NCBI RefSeq assembly: GCF_051414115.1
Contig: NZ_JBLKNZ010000001.1
Coordinates: 1,922,001-1,986,000 of the forward strand
Direction of reading: 5' to 3'
Length of the DNA stretch: 64,000 bases
Source of the DNA: Halovenus marina
Lineage (GTDB): Archaea; Halobacteriota; Halobacteria; Halobacteriales; Haloarculaceae
The notes under the pieces are model-generated. The model did no database searches and was not told the DNA's origin. It worked only from the letters and a program-made list of their open reading frames with translations. Positions within the stretch are counted from its first letter, which is position 1; the number at the start of each line of letters is the position of its first letter. Of the stretch, positions 35,222-43,777 are shown piece after piece. Both the position numbers and the translations under genes were made by a program.

Positions 35222-36034
35222 ATGACCGGAGTCGAGGACTTGCTCGCCGATATTGTAGCGGACATCGATGCCGTACTGGTTTTCACCGAAGATAAGTCGA
35301 CGTACGACCGCCTCGAAGACGACGACGTCGAAGTGATCGTCGTGGCGACGGAGAACGCGGTCGATGCGGAGTCGTTTGTCTCACTGCCGCTTTCGTTTAC
35401 CGACATCGAAGACCGGGTTCGGTTCGGTCTCGAGGGGGCGCTCGACACCGGACTGGTCGAAGAGGACGACGACGTCGTCTGCCTGACGAAGGCGTTCAAC
35501 GAGAACGATGTCGACACCGCGATCCGTATCCGCGCCGACGAGTTCACCAGAACCGGGATCTACGACCTGTTTGTCAACTCGCGGGCCGACGCCGACGTGG
35601 TTCGTGACGTCTTCGAGGTGGTGATCGAACTCGGGAAGAAAGGCCAGAAAGGAAGTCCCGTCGGCGCGCTCTTTGTCGTCGGGGACGCCGGGAAGGTGAT
35701 GAACAAGTCCCGGCCGCTCTCGTACAACCCCTTCGAGAAGTCCCACGTGCAGGTCGGCGATCCGATCGTGAACGTGATGCTGAAGGAGTTCTCGCGACTC
35801 GATGGCGCATTCGTCATCTCCGACAGCGGCAAGATCGTTTCTGCCTATCGCTACCTCGAACCGGCCGCCGAGGGGGTCGATATTCCGAAAGGACTCGGCA
35901 CGCGCCACATGGCTGGCGGTGCGATCACCAGAGAGACCAACGCGATTGCAATCGTCCTCTCCGAGAGCGATGGAATGGTCCGCGCGTTCAAGGGCGGTGA
36001 ACTGATACTCGAACTCGACCCGGAGGAGTACTGA
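35222..36034 (+). CDS. dacZ: Diadenylate cyclase DacZ
   Basis: A 270-residue enzyme that makes the second messenger cyclic di-AMP from ATP. The catalytic DGA is at 194-196 (RLDGAFVISDSGK) and the second motif is GTRHMAGGAITRE at 226-238, with RHM where bacterial DisA has RHR. The N-terminal 110 residues are an archaeal extension. ATG at 35222 starts right before the conserved N-terminus; an in-frame start 81 bases upstream is less likely. The next gene, mscS, begins one base after the stop, so both share a transcript. Confidence 0.92.
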   Translation: MTGVEDLLADIVADIDAVLVFTEDKSTYDRLEDDDVEVIVVATENAVDAESFVSLPLSFTDIEDRVRFGLEGALDTGLVEEDDDVVCLTKAFNENDVDTAIRIRADEFTRTGIYDLFVNSRADADVVRDVFEVVIELGKKGQKGSPVGALFVVGDAGKVMNKSRPLSYNPFEKSHVQVGDPIVNVMLKEFSRLDGAFVISDSGKIVSAYRYLEPAAEGVDIPKGLGTRHMAGGAITRETNAIAIVLSESDGMVRAFKGGELILELDPEEY

Positions 36035-36035
36035 G

Positions 36036-36824
36036 ATGGAGGTGGAGTGGTCAGCACTCGTCCGCAGAGTCTTCTCGGAGGAGGTGGCACTGGGAATCGC
36101 TATCGGATTACTCGTCGTCGGCGCGTTCATCGCGTATTTCGTGTGGCGGTGGGTTCACTCCGTCTTTCGTCGGTCCGGGATCACAGACATGGTCGAAGCG
36201 ACCCCCTTCGATCGCTCGCTCCAGCGATACGGAACCTCGACTGGCGGGGTCATCGCAGTGCTTGCAGCGACGCTCACATATCTCGGGTTCGTCGTCTTCG
36301 CGTTTCAGATCAGCCAACTCATCGCCGTCGAGGCGTTCTGGCTGCGGCTGAGCGCCTTCTTCCCCAACGCTGTGATCGCCGTGCTCGCGATCATCATCGG
36401 GTTGGTAGTCGGCGAACGAGCGAAACTCGCGATCATCGACCGCCTCCAGTCAGTCAAGCTACCGGAAGCGACGATTATCCCGGAAATCGTCAAGTACAGC
36501 ATCTTCTTCATCGCGGGACTCATCGCACTCGGACAGCTCGGCGTCGTCACGGAGGCGTTGCTCGTGTTGCTCGCAGCTTACGTGTTCGGCGTCGTCTTTC
36601 TCGGCGGCATCGCGTTCAAGGACCTGCTCGCTGCGAGTGCGGCGGGGATCTACCTGCTCCTGACCGAACCATACGCGATCGGCGACGAGATCCACGTCGA
36701 CGGAAAACAGGGAATCGTCCAGGAAGTCGGCGTCTTCGTCACGAAGATCGAAAATGACGAGGAGGAGTACATCATCCCGAACCAGCGGATCTTCCAGTCA
36801 GGCGTGATCCGGGTCCGGAACTGA
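36036..36824 (+). CDS. Small-conductance mechanosensitive channel (MscS family)
   Basis: A 262-residue channel with about four membrane helices and an MscS beta domain (GIYLLLTEPYAIGDEI, GIVQEVGVFVTKIE, YIIPNQRIF). It releases solutes on hypo-osmotic shock. It ends just after the beta domain, lacking the usual larger C-terminal alpha/beta part, so it is a short form. Tight linkage to dacZ joins c-di-AMP synthesis with turgor control. Its TGA stop is next to an inverted repeat. Confidence 0.9.
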   Translation: MEVEWSALVRRVFSEEVALGIAIGLLVVGAFIAYFVWRWVHSVFRRSGITDMVEATPFDRSLQRYGTSTGGVIAVLAATLTYLGFVVFAFQISQLIAVEAFWLRLSAFFPNAVIAVLAIIIGLVVGERAKLAIIDRLQSVKLPEATIIPEIVKYSIFFIAGLIALGQLGVVTEALLVLLAAYVFGVVFLGGIAFKDLLAASAAGIYLLLTEPYAIGDEIHVDGKQGIVQEVGVFVTKIENDEEEYIIPNQRIFQSGVIRVRN

Positions 36825-36904
36825 CACTGCGGCAGAACGTGACGAAGTGGGCCACTCACTACGCCGTTTCCACACAGTCAACGCTCGTCGGACACTGCCG
36901 CAGT
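36822..36904 (+). repeat. Inverted repeat at the mscS stop codon, possible degenerate member of the 84-bp family
   Basis: Starting at the mscS TGA (36822), actgcggcag at 36826-36835 is exactly inverted as ctgccgcagt at 36895-36904. The span, 83 bases from TGA to the arm end, is close to the 84 of the family, but the arm sequence and centre differ, so membership is doubtful. Confidence 0.4.
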
Positions 36905-36931
36905 ACGTGGCCCCACCACGACGTCAGCGGA

Positions 36932-37258
36932 TTAGCTCGACGTCTCTTCTTTCTCGGTGCTAGTCGTCTCGGTGTCAGTCGTCTCGCTTTCGGCCGTCTG
37001 CGTGTCGAGTCCCTCGCTTTCCTCGTCGTCGAGACCGAGGTCCGGTTCGGAGTCAAGTGAGGTTGCCTCCTCCATCTGTTCGAGTTCCTCTTCGACTTGC
37101 TGGCGTCCCTTCTGGAACTCGCCCATCGCCTGCCCGGTCGACCGAGCGAGTTTGGGAATCTTGTTCGCGCCGAACAGCAACACGGCGATCAGCAGGATTA
37201 CGACCATTTCCATCCCCCCCGGCACTGGACCGAACAGGGGTACGAGTGTGCTTGCCAT
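36932..37258 (-). CDS. tatA: Twin-arginine translocase subunit TatA
   Basis: A 108-residue protein with one N-terminal membrane helix (about 15-31), the hinge FGANKIPKLARSTGQAMGEF, an amphipathic helix and a long Glu/Thr/Ser-rich tail. This is the TatA/E pore-forming type. Several Tat substrates are encoded in this window (two halocyanins, the DsbA-like lipoprotein and perhaps the Fe-S protein). A TATA-like tataata lies about 30 bases upstream. TatC is not in the window. Confidence 0.92.
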   Translation of the reverse strand: MASTLVPLFGPVPGGMEMVVILLIAVLLFGANKIPKLARSTGQAMGEFQKGRQQVEEELEQMEEATSLDSEPDLGLDDEESEGLDTQTAESETTDTETTSTEKEETSS

Positions 37259-37468
37259 CTCTACCCTTACGTTGCAAACTCCGTATTATAGGCTTTTTGC
37301 TCCAAACGCACTCCACGGCCGGGGGTTCGCTGCTGTGTCTTCCACGTATTTCGTTCGCCGACGGTCGACGACCCATCTTCCACAACTGACCGCGAATTGC
37401 GAGAACCACCCTACTACGACTGACCGCGGATCACAATCGACTTCAGACGCGCGTCCAACCTGCCCGAT

Positions 37469-37939
37469 ATGGTACGAGAAGGCGACACTGCGCCCGATTT
37501 CACTGCACCGCTCGCAAACGGCGACGTCGACTCGTTCACGCTGTCAGATGCGCTCGACGACGGGCCGGTCGTGCTGGCGTTTTTCCCCGGCGCGTTCACG
37601 AGTGTCTGCAGTCACGAAATGAACGCCCTGCAGGACCGACTCGACTCGCTGACAGACTCCGCGCAGGTGTACGGCGTCAGCGTCGACTCGCCGTTCTCGC
37701 TCGATGAGTTCCGCGACAAACTCGGCCTCGAATTCGCTCTCATCAGCGACACGAACCGCAACATCGTCCACGAGTACGACCTGGCGATGGACTTCACGGA
37801 ACTGGGCGTCCACAACGTCGCCAAGCGCTCGGTGCTCGTCATCGACGAAGACGGGACAGTCTCCTACGCCTGGGTCTCCGACGACCCCGGCGTCGAACCG
37901 TCCTACGACGAACTCGAAGCCGCCGTCGCAAACGTATAG
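37469..37939 (+). CDS. Peroxiredoxin (AhpC/TSA family), 1-Cys type
   Basis: A 156-residue thiol peroxidase. The active site FPGAFTSVCSHE has the peroxidatic Cys47 and Thr44. No other cysteine exists in the protein, so resolution must use an outside thiol. Length and the C-terminal thioredoxin-fold strand SVLVIDEDGTVSYAW fit the BCP/AhpE groups. It stands alone between tatA and the MgtE-like genes. Confidence 0.92.
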   Translation: MVREGDTAPDFTAPLANGDVDSFTLSDALDDGPVVLAFFPGAFTSVCSHEMNALQDRLDSLTDSAQVYGVSVDSPFSLDEFRDKLGLEFALISDTNRNIVHEYDLAMDFTELGVHNVAKRSVLVIDEDGTVSYAWVSDDPGVEPSYDELEAAVANV

Positions 37940-38026
37940 GTTGGCGTTCGAGGAGGAACGTACGAGCGCATTCTTTGATCCGGCCGCTCTCGGTAGCTTT
38001 AACAGAACACTCACCGACTCTCGATT

Positions 38027-38599
38027 ATGAGCGTCCGGCACGACGTCTGGGACATCTATCGCCAGGCGCTTCCCGTGTTGCTCGTCGCGCTGGGTGGCGG
38101 CCTGTTTGCCGGACTCGTGCTGGAGCTCGTGATCGCACGCGCCGCCGACTTTCCGGGACTGCTCATCATGGTCCCCGTCTTTCTCGCGACCCGCGGAAAC
38201 GTCTACGGGGCGCTCGGTGGTCGCATCGCGAGCGGACTCCATCAGGGGCTTATCGAACCGCAGTTCCAGCGCGACGACCGGCTTCTCAACGCCGTCGTTG
38301 CGTCAGTCGTCAACGGAATCGGCATCTCCATCGTCATCGGCGTCATCTCGTGGCTCGCGCTCGTCGCGCTAGGCTGGCCCCGCGCCGACCTGCTCCATCT
38401 CGTCGGCATCATGTTCGTCGCGGGCGCACTCACCTCTGGGGTGATGATCATCGGGCTCCTTGGGCTGATCTTCTATGGGTTCAGAGCGGGCTACGACCCG
38501 GACAATCTCGTCGGACCGATCGTGACGACGCTCGGTGACGTCTTCGGGATGCTCTTTTTGCTGCTCTCGGTCGTACTCATGGAGGCACTCGTCACATGA
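38027..38599 (+). CDS. MgtE/SLC41-type divalent cation transporter half, first subunit
   Basis: A 190-residue protein made only of the MgtE integral membrane domain (about five helices): PGLLIMVPVFLATRGNVYGALGGRIASGL and DPDNLVGPIVTTLGDVFGM contain the conserved Asn and Asp features. The cytosolic N-terminal and CBS domains of bacterial MgtE are absent. It is followed 52 bases later by a second, related half, and the two probably form one magnesium or other divalent cation transporter. A TATA-like gctttaaca lies 26 bases before the ATG. Confidence 0.88.
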   Translation: MSVRHDVWDIYRQALPVLLVALGGGLFAGLVLELVIARAADFPGLLIMVPVFLATRGNVYGALGGRIASGLHQGLIEPQFQRDDRLLNAVVASVVNGIGISIVIGVISWLALVALGWPRADLLHLVGIMFVAGALTSGVMIIGLLGLIFYGFRAGYDPDNLVGPIVTTLGDVFGMLFLLLSVVLMEALVT

Positions 38600-38651
38600 A
38601 CGGGCGGAGAGACAGCGTGCACACGACGACACTCGGGAGCGAGATATCCGC

Positions 38652-39221
38652 ATGACACGGAGTTCACTCGGCACGTGGAAGGTCAGGACCATCGTGGGAC
38701 ACATGTTCCCGTTACTCGTCGCGCTGTCGCTTATCGTCCTCGTCGCGGGGTTGCGACTCGAGAGCGCAGACGAGTTCTTAGCGGAGTTTGCGCTGCTGGC
38801 CGTGATGGTGCCGACGATGGTCGGCCTGGGCGGGAATCTCGGTGCAATCCTGAGTTCGCGGCTGTCGACCCGGTTTCACCTCGGAACGACCGAACTCGAC
38901 CCCCGTGACCGTGTCCTGTGGGCGAACGTCCTCGCCATTCTCGCGCTCGCGCTGACGCTCTTTACTGTACTCGCTGTCAGCACGTACGCGCTCGGGTTCG
39001 TCATCGGTTCGAAGCTTGGACTCGGAACCTTGCTTTTCATCTCGCTCGTCAGCGGGATGTCGGTAGCCGTCATCGCAATCGTCTTCAGCTTTCTCACGAC
39101 GTATCTCTCCTACCGTGCGGGGATCGACCCCGACGATACGACCATCCCAATCGTGACAAACCTCGTCGACGTGTTCGGTATGATCATCTTTCTCAGCGTG
39201 TCGCTTGCCGTACTCGACTGA
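38652..39221 (+). CDS. MgtE/SLC41-type divalent cation transporter half, second subunit
   Basis: A 189-residue integral MgtE domain paired with the preceding gene. Conserved blocks are MVPTMVGLGGNLGAILSSR and DPDDTTIPIVTNLVDVFGM. It also lacks regulatory domains. ATG at 38652 places the first helix about 20 residues in; an in-frame ATG at 38535 overlaps the previous gene and encodes nothing recognisable. Its TGA stop starts a partial match to the 84-bp repeat. Confidence 0.87.
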   Translation: MTRSSLGTWKVRTIVGHMFPLLVALSLIVLVAGLRLESADEFLAEFALLAVMVPTMVGLGGNLGAILSSRLSTRFHLGTTELDPRDRVLWANVLAILALALTLFTVLAVSTYALGFVIGSKLGLGTLLFISLVSGMSVAVIAIVFSFLTTYLSYRAGIDPDDTTIPIVTNLVDVFGMIIFLSVSLAVLD

Positions 39222-39237
39222 GACTGTCGGCGGTGTG
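39219..39237 (+). repeat. Partial left arm of the 84-bp repeat at a stop codon
   Basis: From the TGA of the second MgtE-like gene, TGAGACTGTCGGCGGTGTG matches the left arm of copy B at 15 of 19 positions. No centre or right arm is recognisable. It is weaker than the match after the Bat-like gene. Confidence 0.45.
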
Positions 39238-39251
39238 CCAACACCGAGCGG

Positions 39252-39977
39252 TCACGCTGCTGGTCCGCCGAGTCGTCTGAACAGGTCGTCGCGCTTGAGA
39301 TACCCGACGCCCGTCAGAACCACGAGGACACCTAGAAGAAGTGCCATCTCTGTAAGTCTGTGTGCGGCGAATTGCGCGCCCGCGGCGTTCGCGACGGCGT
39401 ATCCCGGGAGCCGACCGATAACCGAAACGATCACCATATCCCGGATCCGGATGTCGGTCAGGCCAGCGACAAAGCAGATAGCATCGTCGGGGATCCCAGG
39501 GATGAGAAAGATGAGAAAAAGTGCAGTGAGGCCTCGTCGTTGTGTCATCGTATCGAATCGGTCGATAAGCGACGGGTCGATAGAGCGCTCGACGTACGAC
39601 CGGCCGTACCGTCGCGACAGTCGAAAGACGACGTAACTCCCGATAGCCGCACCGATGAGACTGTACAGCGTCCCGAGAGCCATCCCGAAGAGATAGCCGC
39701 TGACGAAGCCAAGCACCTGTCCCGGGATTGGCGCAACGATCACCTGCGTCGCCTGAACGAGGATGAACACGACCGGAGCGAGCGGGCCGTACGCCTCGAT
39801 ACCGAGTCGAAGCCCTTCGGGATCGGTCAGCCAGGGGACGTACCGACGCAGGACGATGGCACTGCCGAACAGAGCAATACCGATGACAAACAGCCACAGA
39901 ATCGCGCGACGTCTGGCCGCCTTCGAGGTGAAGACGCCACGTGTCACTTCGTTCGTCCGCCAGAGGAGTGATTTCAT
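39252..39977 (-). CDS. TVP38/TMEM64 (VTT domain) membrane protein
   Basis: A 241-residue protein with about six membrane segments and the VTT/DedA-superfamily core (VIVAPIPGQVLGFVSGYLFG, FLIFLIPGIPDDAICFVAG). Relatives in this superfamily are linked to lipid scrambling and membrane homeostasis; the specific role here is unknown. It is convergent with the MgtE-like pair and divergent from the cation exchanger. Confidence 0.87.
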   Translation of the reverse strand: MKSLLWRTNEVTRGVFTSKAARRRAILWLFVIGIALFGSAIVLRRYVPWLTDPEGLRLGIEAYGPLAPVVFILVQATQVIVAPIPGQVLGFVSGYLFGMALGTLYSLIGAAIGSYVVFRLSRRYGRSYVERSIDPSLIDRFDTMTQRRGLTALFLIFLIPGIPDDAICFVAGLTDIRIRDMVIVSVIGRLPGYAVANAAGAQFAAHRLTEMALLLGVLVVLTGVGYLKRDDLFRRLGGPAA

Positions 39978-40055
39978 GGGTGGAGAGCGTTACACGCGAC
40001 GGAGTTGGTAGATCCTCGTCCGGCGCGAACATATATGTAGGCCATCTTTCTCGTA

Positions 40056-41096
40056 ATGGGAGGGACATTCGGCCAAGAGTACATATTCAATCGCTCCGTA
40101 CCGATCAGTAGTGTGTCACTCCTCAGTTCGGTGGCCGTGTTTGTCGTCGCGCTCGCCTTCTTGCTAGTGGCTTCGGAGTGGTTCACCTCGGCCGCGGAGC
40201 GTCTCGCACTCGCTGCTGGAGTGTCGCCGTTTCTGATCGGTGCGACGATCGTCGCTGGCGGTACGTCGCTGCCGGAACTCGTGTCGTCGGTGCTTGCCGC
40301 CGTCGAGGGCGAACCCGGCATCGCACTCGGCACCGCCGTCGGTTCGAACATCGCGAACATCTTCCTCGTGCTGGGCATCGCCGCGGTGGCGGCCCGCCAT
40401 CTCCAGATCGACCGCGAACTCGTCCGCGTGGATCTGCCGCTCCTGATGGCCTCGGCGGTGTTCCTGCTCATCGTCGCGTGGAACGGCTCGGTTCGATGGT
40501 ACGAAGGTCTCATCGGACTGTTGGGGCTTGCAGTCTACGTCCATTTCACGCTCTCGACGCGAACGCGTCTCGACGAGGTGGTCGACGAACTGGTCGAGGA
40601 ACACACGGAACGAGCCGGCGACGAGGCTGTCGTCGCCGACGGCGTCGAACCCGACGTGACCGTACGGACGTATGCGGTGCTCGTGGGAAGTCTCGGAGTG
40701 GTGTTCGTTGCCGCCAGCCAGCTCGTCGGGTCACTGCTCGCTATCGCCGCGGCGCTCGACGTGGGTACAGAACTCGTTGCGATGACCGCCGTCGCAGTGG
40801 GGACGTCCCTGCCCGAAATCTCGGTTAGCCTGAGCGCGATTCGGCGCGGGTCGTCGGAACTGACCGTCGGGAACGTCCTCGGTTCGAACGTGTTCAATAC
40901 GTTCGCTGTCGTCGGCGTCCCGGCTCTCCTCGTGCCCGTTCCGGCCGCACCGAGCGTCCGGACGTTCGCTCTGCCGGTGATGATTCTCGCCACCCTACTG
41001 TACTACTTCATCACGCAGGACCGCGAGATAACGCGGTGGGAAGGGCTCGCACTCGTGTTGCTGTATGCCGCGTTCGTCGTGAACCTCGCCCCGTAG
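40056..41096 (+). CDS. Sodium/calcium exchanger family (CaCA) antiporter
   Basis: A 346-residue antiporter with about ten helices in two inverted halves. Alpha repeats are GGTSLPELVSSVLAA with GTAVGSNIANIF, and VGTSLPEISVSLSAI with VLGSNVFNTF. An acidic loop of about 30 residues separates the halves. It should exchange Na or K for Ca or a similar cation. A TATA-like catatatgta sits about 22 bases before the ATG at 40056; a GTG at 40111 is a possible later start. Confidence 0.9.
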   Translation: MGGTFGQEYIFNRSVPISSVSLLSSVAVFVVALAFLLVASEWFTSAAERLALAAGVSPFLIGATIVAGGTSLPELVSSVLAAVEGEPGIALGTAVGSNIANIFLVLGIAAVAARHLQIDRELVRVDLPLLMASAVFLLIVAWNGSVRWYEGLIGLLGLAVYVHFTLSTRTRLDEVVDELVEEHTERAGDEAVVADGVEPDVTVRTYAVLVGSLGVVFVAASQLVGSLLAIAAALDVGTELVAMTAVAVGTSLPEISVSLSAIRRGSSELTVGNVLGSNVFNTFAVVGVPALLVPVPAAPSVRTFALPVMILATLLYYFITQDREITRWEGLALVLLYAAFVVNLAP

Positions 41097-41155
41097 CTCG
41101 GATGGTGACGACACGAAGATCTTTGTACGAGACGGTTCTCGATCAGTGTGACTGG

Positions 41156-42409
41156 ATGACGTCATCGCAGGGGTCCGGACTCACAGAATCGGCCGCGCCG
41201 ACGCTCAGCAGGGATCTCGGGTTGTTCGAGGTCGTCGTCTACGGAGTCGGCCTCATCCTCGGGGCCGGAATCTACGCAATACTCGGTGAGGCGGCCGGTG
41301 TGGCTGGCGAAGCGCTCCCCATCTCGTTTGTCGTCGCGGCGGTGGTCGCGTCGTTTACCGGCCTGAGCTACGCAGAACTTGCCTCGCGCTTTCCCCGCGG
41401 AGAGGGCGACTACGTCTACGTCCGGAACGCCTTCGGGAGCAAGCGCCTCGCGGAAGCCGTGGCGTTTTTGCGCGTGTTCGTCGGCGCTGTGTCGGCCGCG
41501 GCGGTCGCGCTCGCCTTCGCGGGCTACCTCGACGGGTTCGTGTCCGTCCCGGCCGTACCGGTCGCAATCGGGCTGATCGTGCTCGCGTCCGCAGTCAATT
41601 TCTGGGGAATTGATACCTCAGTGAAGCTGAATCTTGCCTTCACGGCCGCCGAGGTCGCCGGTCTCGCCATCGTGATCTGGTTCGGCCGCACGACGTGGGG
41701 TAATGTGAACGTCCTTCACTCGCCCTTTGGAGCGCCCGGGGTAGTCGAAGCCGCGTTTCTGGTCTTTTTCGCGTATCTCGGGTTCGGCTCTATCGTCAAT
41801 ATCGCCGAAGAGACCGAGAACGCGACCGAGACGATTCCGAAAGCGATCGTTCTCGCGATCGGAGTCACGACCGTCCTGTACGTCTTCGTCGCCGTGTCGG
41901 CGATCGGGGTGGTGAACTGGGAAGCGCTCGGTGCCTCCAGTTCACCGCTGACACTGGTCGCACGGGCCGGGGGCGGCGACGTGGCCGCGTCGGTCATCAC
42001 TGCCATCGCGCTCACCTCGACTGCGAACACGGTACTCATTCTGCTCGTCTCCACTTCGCGGCTGGTGTACGGTGTCTCGAAGTCCGAGTATCGGTCGTTC
42101 CCGACTGTGTTCTCACGTGTCCACGCCGCCCGGCAGACCCCGTACCTCGCAGTCGCGCTCGTCGGCGGCGTCACGATACCGGTGACGCTGCTCGATGATC
42201 TGGGACAGGTGGCGAGTCTCGCCAACGGGGGGCTGCTCGTCGTGTTCGTCGTCGTGAACGCTGCACTCCTGAAACTGCGATACGAGAAGCCCGACGAACG
42301 CGGCGGGTTCACCGCCCCGCTGACCGTGGGACGGCTGTCTGTCACCGCGCTCGCGGGGTTGGTCACGTCGCTCGGACTGTTTACAGTCTACGTGTCCAGT
42401 TTCCTCTGA
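41156..42409 (+). CDS. APC-family amino acid permease
   Basis: A 417-residue secondary transporter with about twelve helices. The first helix has the APC hallmark GVGLILGAGIYAILGEAAG. It resembles amino acid permeases of the YhdG/YkbA kind but lacks the USP domains seen on some haloarchaeal relatives. The substrate is unknown. In-frame ATGs occur at 41102 and 41156; 41156 is chosen because the preceding stretch is basic and a TATA-like ctttgta lies about 33 bases upstream. The next gene converges on it after 18 bases. Confidence 0.85.
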   Translation: MTSSQGSGLTESAAPTLSRDLGLFEVVVYGVGLILGAGIYAILGEAAGVAGEALPISFVVAAVVASFTGLSYAELASRFPRGEGDYVYVRNAFGSKRLAEAVAFLRVFVGAVSAAAVALAFAGYLDGFVSVPAVPVAIGLIVLASAVNFWGIDTSVKLNLAFTAAEVAGLAIVIWFGRTTWGNVNVLHSPFGAPGVVEAAFLVFFAYLGFGSIVNIAEETENATETIPKAIVLAIGVTTVLYVFVAVSAIGVVNWEALGASSSPLTLVARAGGGDVAASVITAIALTSTANTVLILLVSTSRLVYGVSKSEYRSFPTVFSRVHAARQTPYLAVALVGGVTIPVTLLDDLGQVASLANGGLLVVFVVVNAALLKLRYEKPDERGGFTAPLTVGRLSVTALAGLVTSLGLFTVYVSSFL

Positions 42410-42427
42410 GGACACACTGAAAAACAG

Positions 42428-43633
42428 CTACGCTTCAGCCGCCGAGAGCAGGTCGTCGATGGCGTTCCACGTCCCCCGTGCGATTACGACGTCGCCCGTT
42501 GCGAGTTGGGAAGCCCGCTCGGGGTAGAACGTCCATTCGTCGGCTGCGTCGTGAATGGCGATGACCGACACGCCGGCGTGTGTGTCCAGAATCGACCCGA
42601 GATCCGCGCCGACGAACGGGCTTTCCGCACCGATACGAACGGGCCGGACGGCGACGTCACTCTCCTTGACGGACTCGGTGATGACGGGATGAGTGTCGAT
42701 ATCGCGGAGAATCCCCTCAGTGATCTCCAGTGCGGCATCGCTGATGACTTCGGCACTGTTTGCAAGTCTGAGCAGGCCCCGAAGCGTGATCGGATCGTCG
42801 ATCTCACCAGCCGCCTGGAGTGTCCAGGCTTCCAGACGCGCCTGTAGCGCGTCGACCTCGATTTCGAGCGAATGAACCTCGCGTGCGAGCGGTTCGTCGT
42901 CAGCGAGAACGCTGCCATACGCCAGGTCGACGGAGAGTTCGCTGACGTTTTTCATCAACACGATGGTATCGACGGCCCGGTCGAGGTCGGTAATCTCAGA
43001 TTCGACCGGCTCAGTCTGTTCGTATGGCTCACCGGTCACCGTCTCGTAGACATCGACCAGATTCGACGCTGCGCCACGCAAGAGCAACACGTCGCCGGAT
43101 TCGAGGGTCGTTTCGTTGTCGGGGTCGAGTTCCCACTCGTCGTCAGAGCGAAGGGCGATGACGCGGACGCCAGTTTCTGTCTCCAGGTCGATATCGCCGA
43201 GCGAGCGGTCCGCATACGCCGAGCCCGGATCGACGGTCGCACGCGTGAGCACTTCCATCGCCTCCGGGAGTGCCGCACGGATCGCCCCGGGAAGTTCCGT
43301 CTCTTCGAGTACGATCGCTGCGATATCGCCCGCCGCGTTGCTGATCTTTTCGGTCGCCCCGACGACGCCGAGGACCGGGGCAAGCTGTTTCGAGTCCTGT
43401 GGGTTCCGGGCAGCCATCAGTAGGTTCATACGGGCCTGCATCTGAAGCCGATCCATCTGTGACTCCAGTTCGAGCACTTCCGTCGCGAGTTGCTCGCTGT
43501 TGTTCAACAGCGCAGAGTACGCCAGGTCGACGATAAGCTCGGAGCTGTTTTTCATCGCGACCAGCAGGTCCTTGACGCCGACGGGTTCGTACTCGATGGT
43601 CTCCGACCCGGGGTCGCCGTCGAACGCGGCCAT
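42428..43633 (-). CDS. Duplicated PhoU-like / RCK_C (TrkA-C) regulatory protein
   Basis: A soluble 401-residue protein made of two similar halves. Helical PhoU-like domains lie at about 23-118 and 222-318 (LLVAMKNSSELIVDLAYSAL against TIVLMKNVSELSVDLAYGSV). Beta-rich RCK_C domains lie at about 137-201 and 329-400 (LESGDVLLLRG against LATGDVVIARG). RCK_C domains gate potassium and other transporters by binding ligands, including c-di-AMP in some bacteria. No channel domain is attached, so it probably regulates a separate transporter, perhaps the neighbouring exchanger or permease. Its stop is 18 bases from that of the permease. Confidence 0.88.
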   Translation of the reverse strand: MAAFDGDPGSETIEYEPVGVKDLLVAMKNSSELIVDLAYSALLNNSEQLATEVLELESQMDRLQMQARMNLLMAARNPQDSKQLAPVLGVVGATEKISNAAGDIAAIVLEETELPGAIRAALPEAMEVLTRATVDPGSAYADRSLGDIDLETETGVRVIALRSDDEWELDPDNETTLESGDVLLLRGAASNLVDVYETVTGEPYEQTEPVESEITDLDRAVDTIVLMKNVSELSVDLAYGSVLADDEPLAREVHSLEIEVDALQARLEAWTLQAAGEIDDPITLRGLLRLANSAEVISDAALEITEGILRDIDTHPVITESVKESDVAVRPVRIGAESPFVGADLGSILDTHAGVSVIAIHDAADEWTFYPERASQLATGDVVIARGTWNAIDDLLSAAEA

Positions 43634-43777
43634 ACTGTCACTACTTCGCTCGCCCGTTTCATTCTATCGGCTGTGGAAATCGCTGCCCTGTCGGCCACAA
43701 TATTTATTCCCAGCTCATGTGATTGGGTGAAACGTGCTATTTCGGGGATAGATGACCCCGAGCGAGCAAATAAAAGT

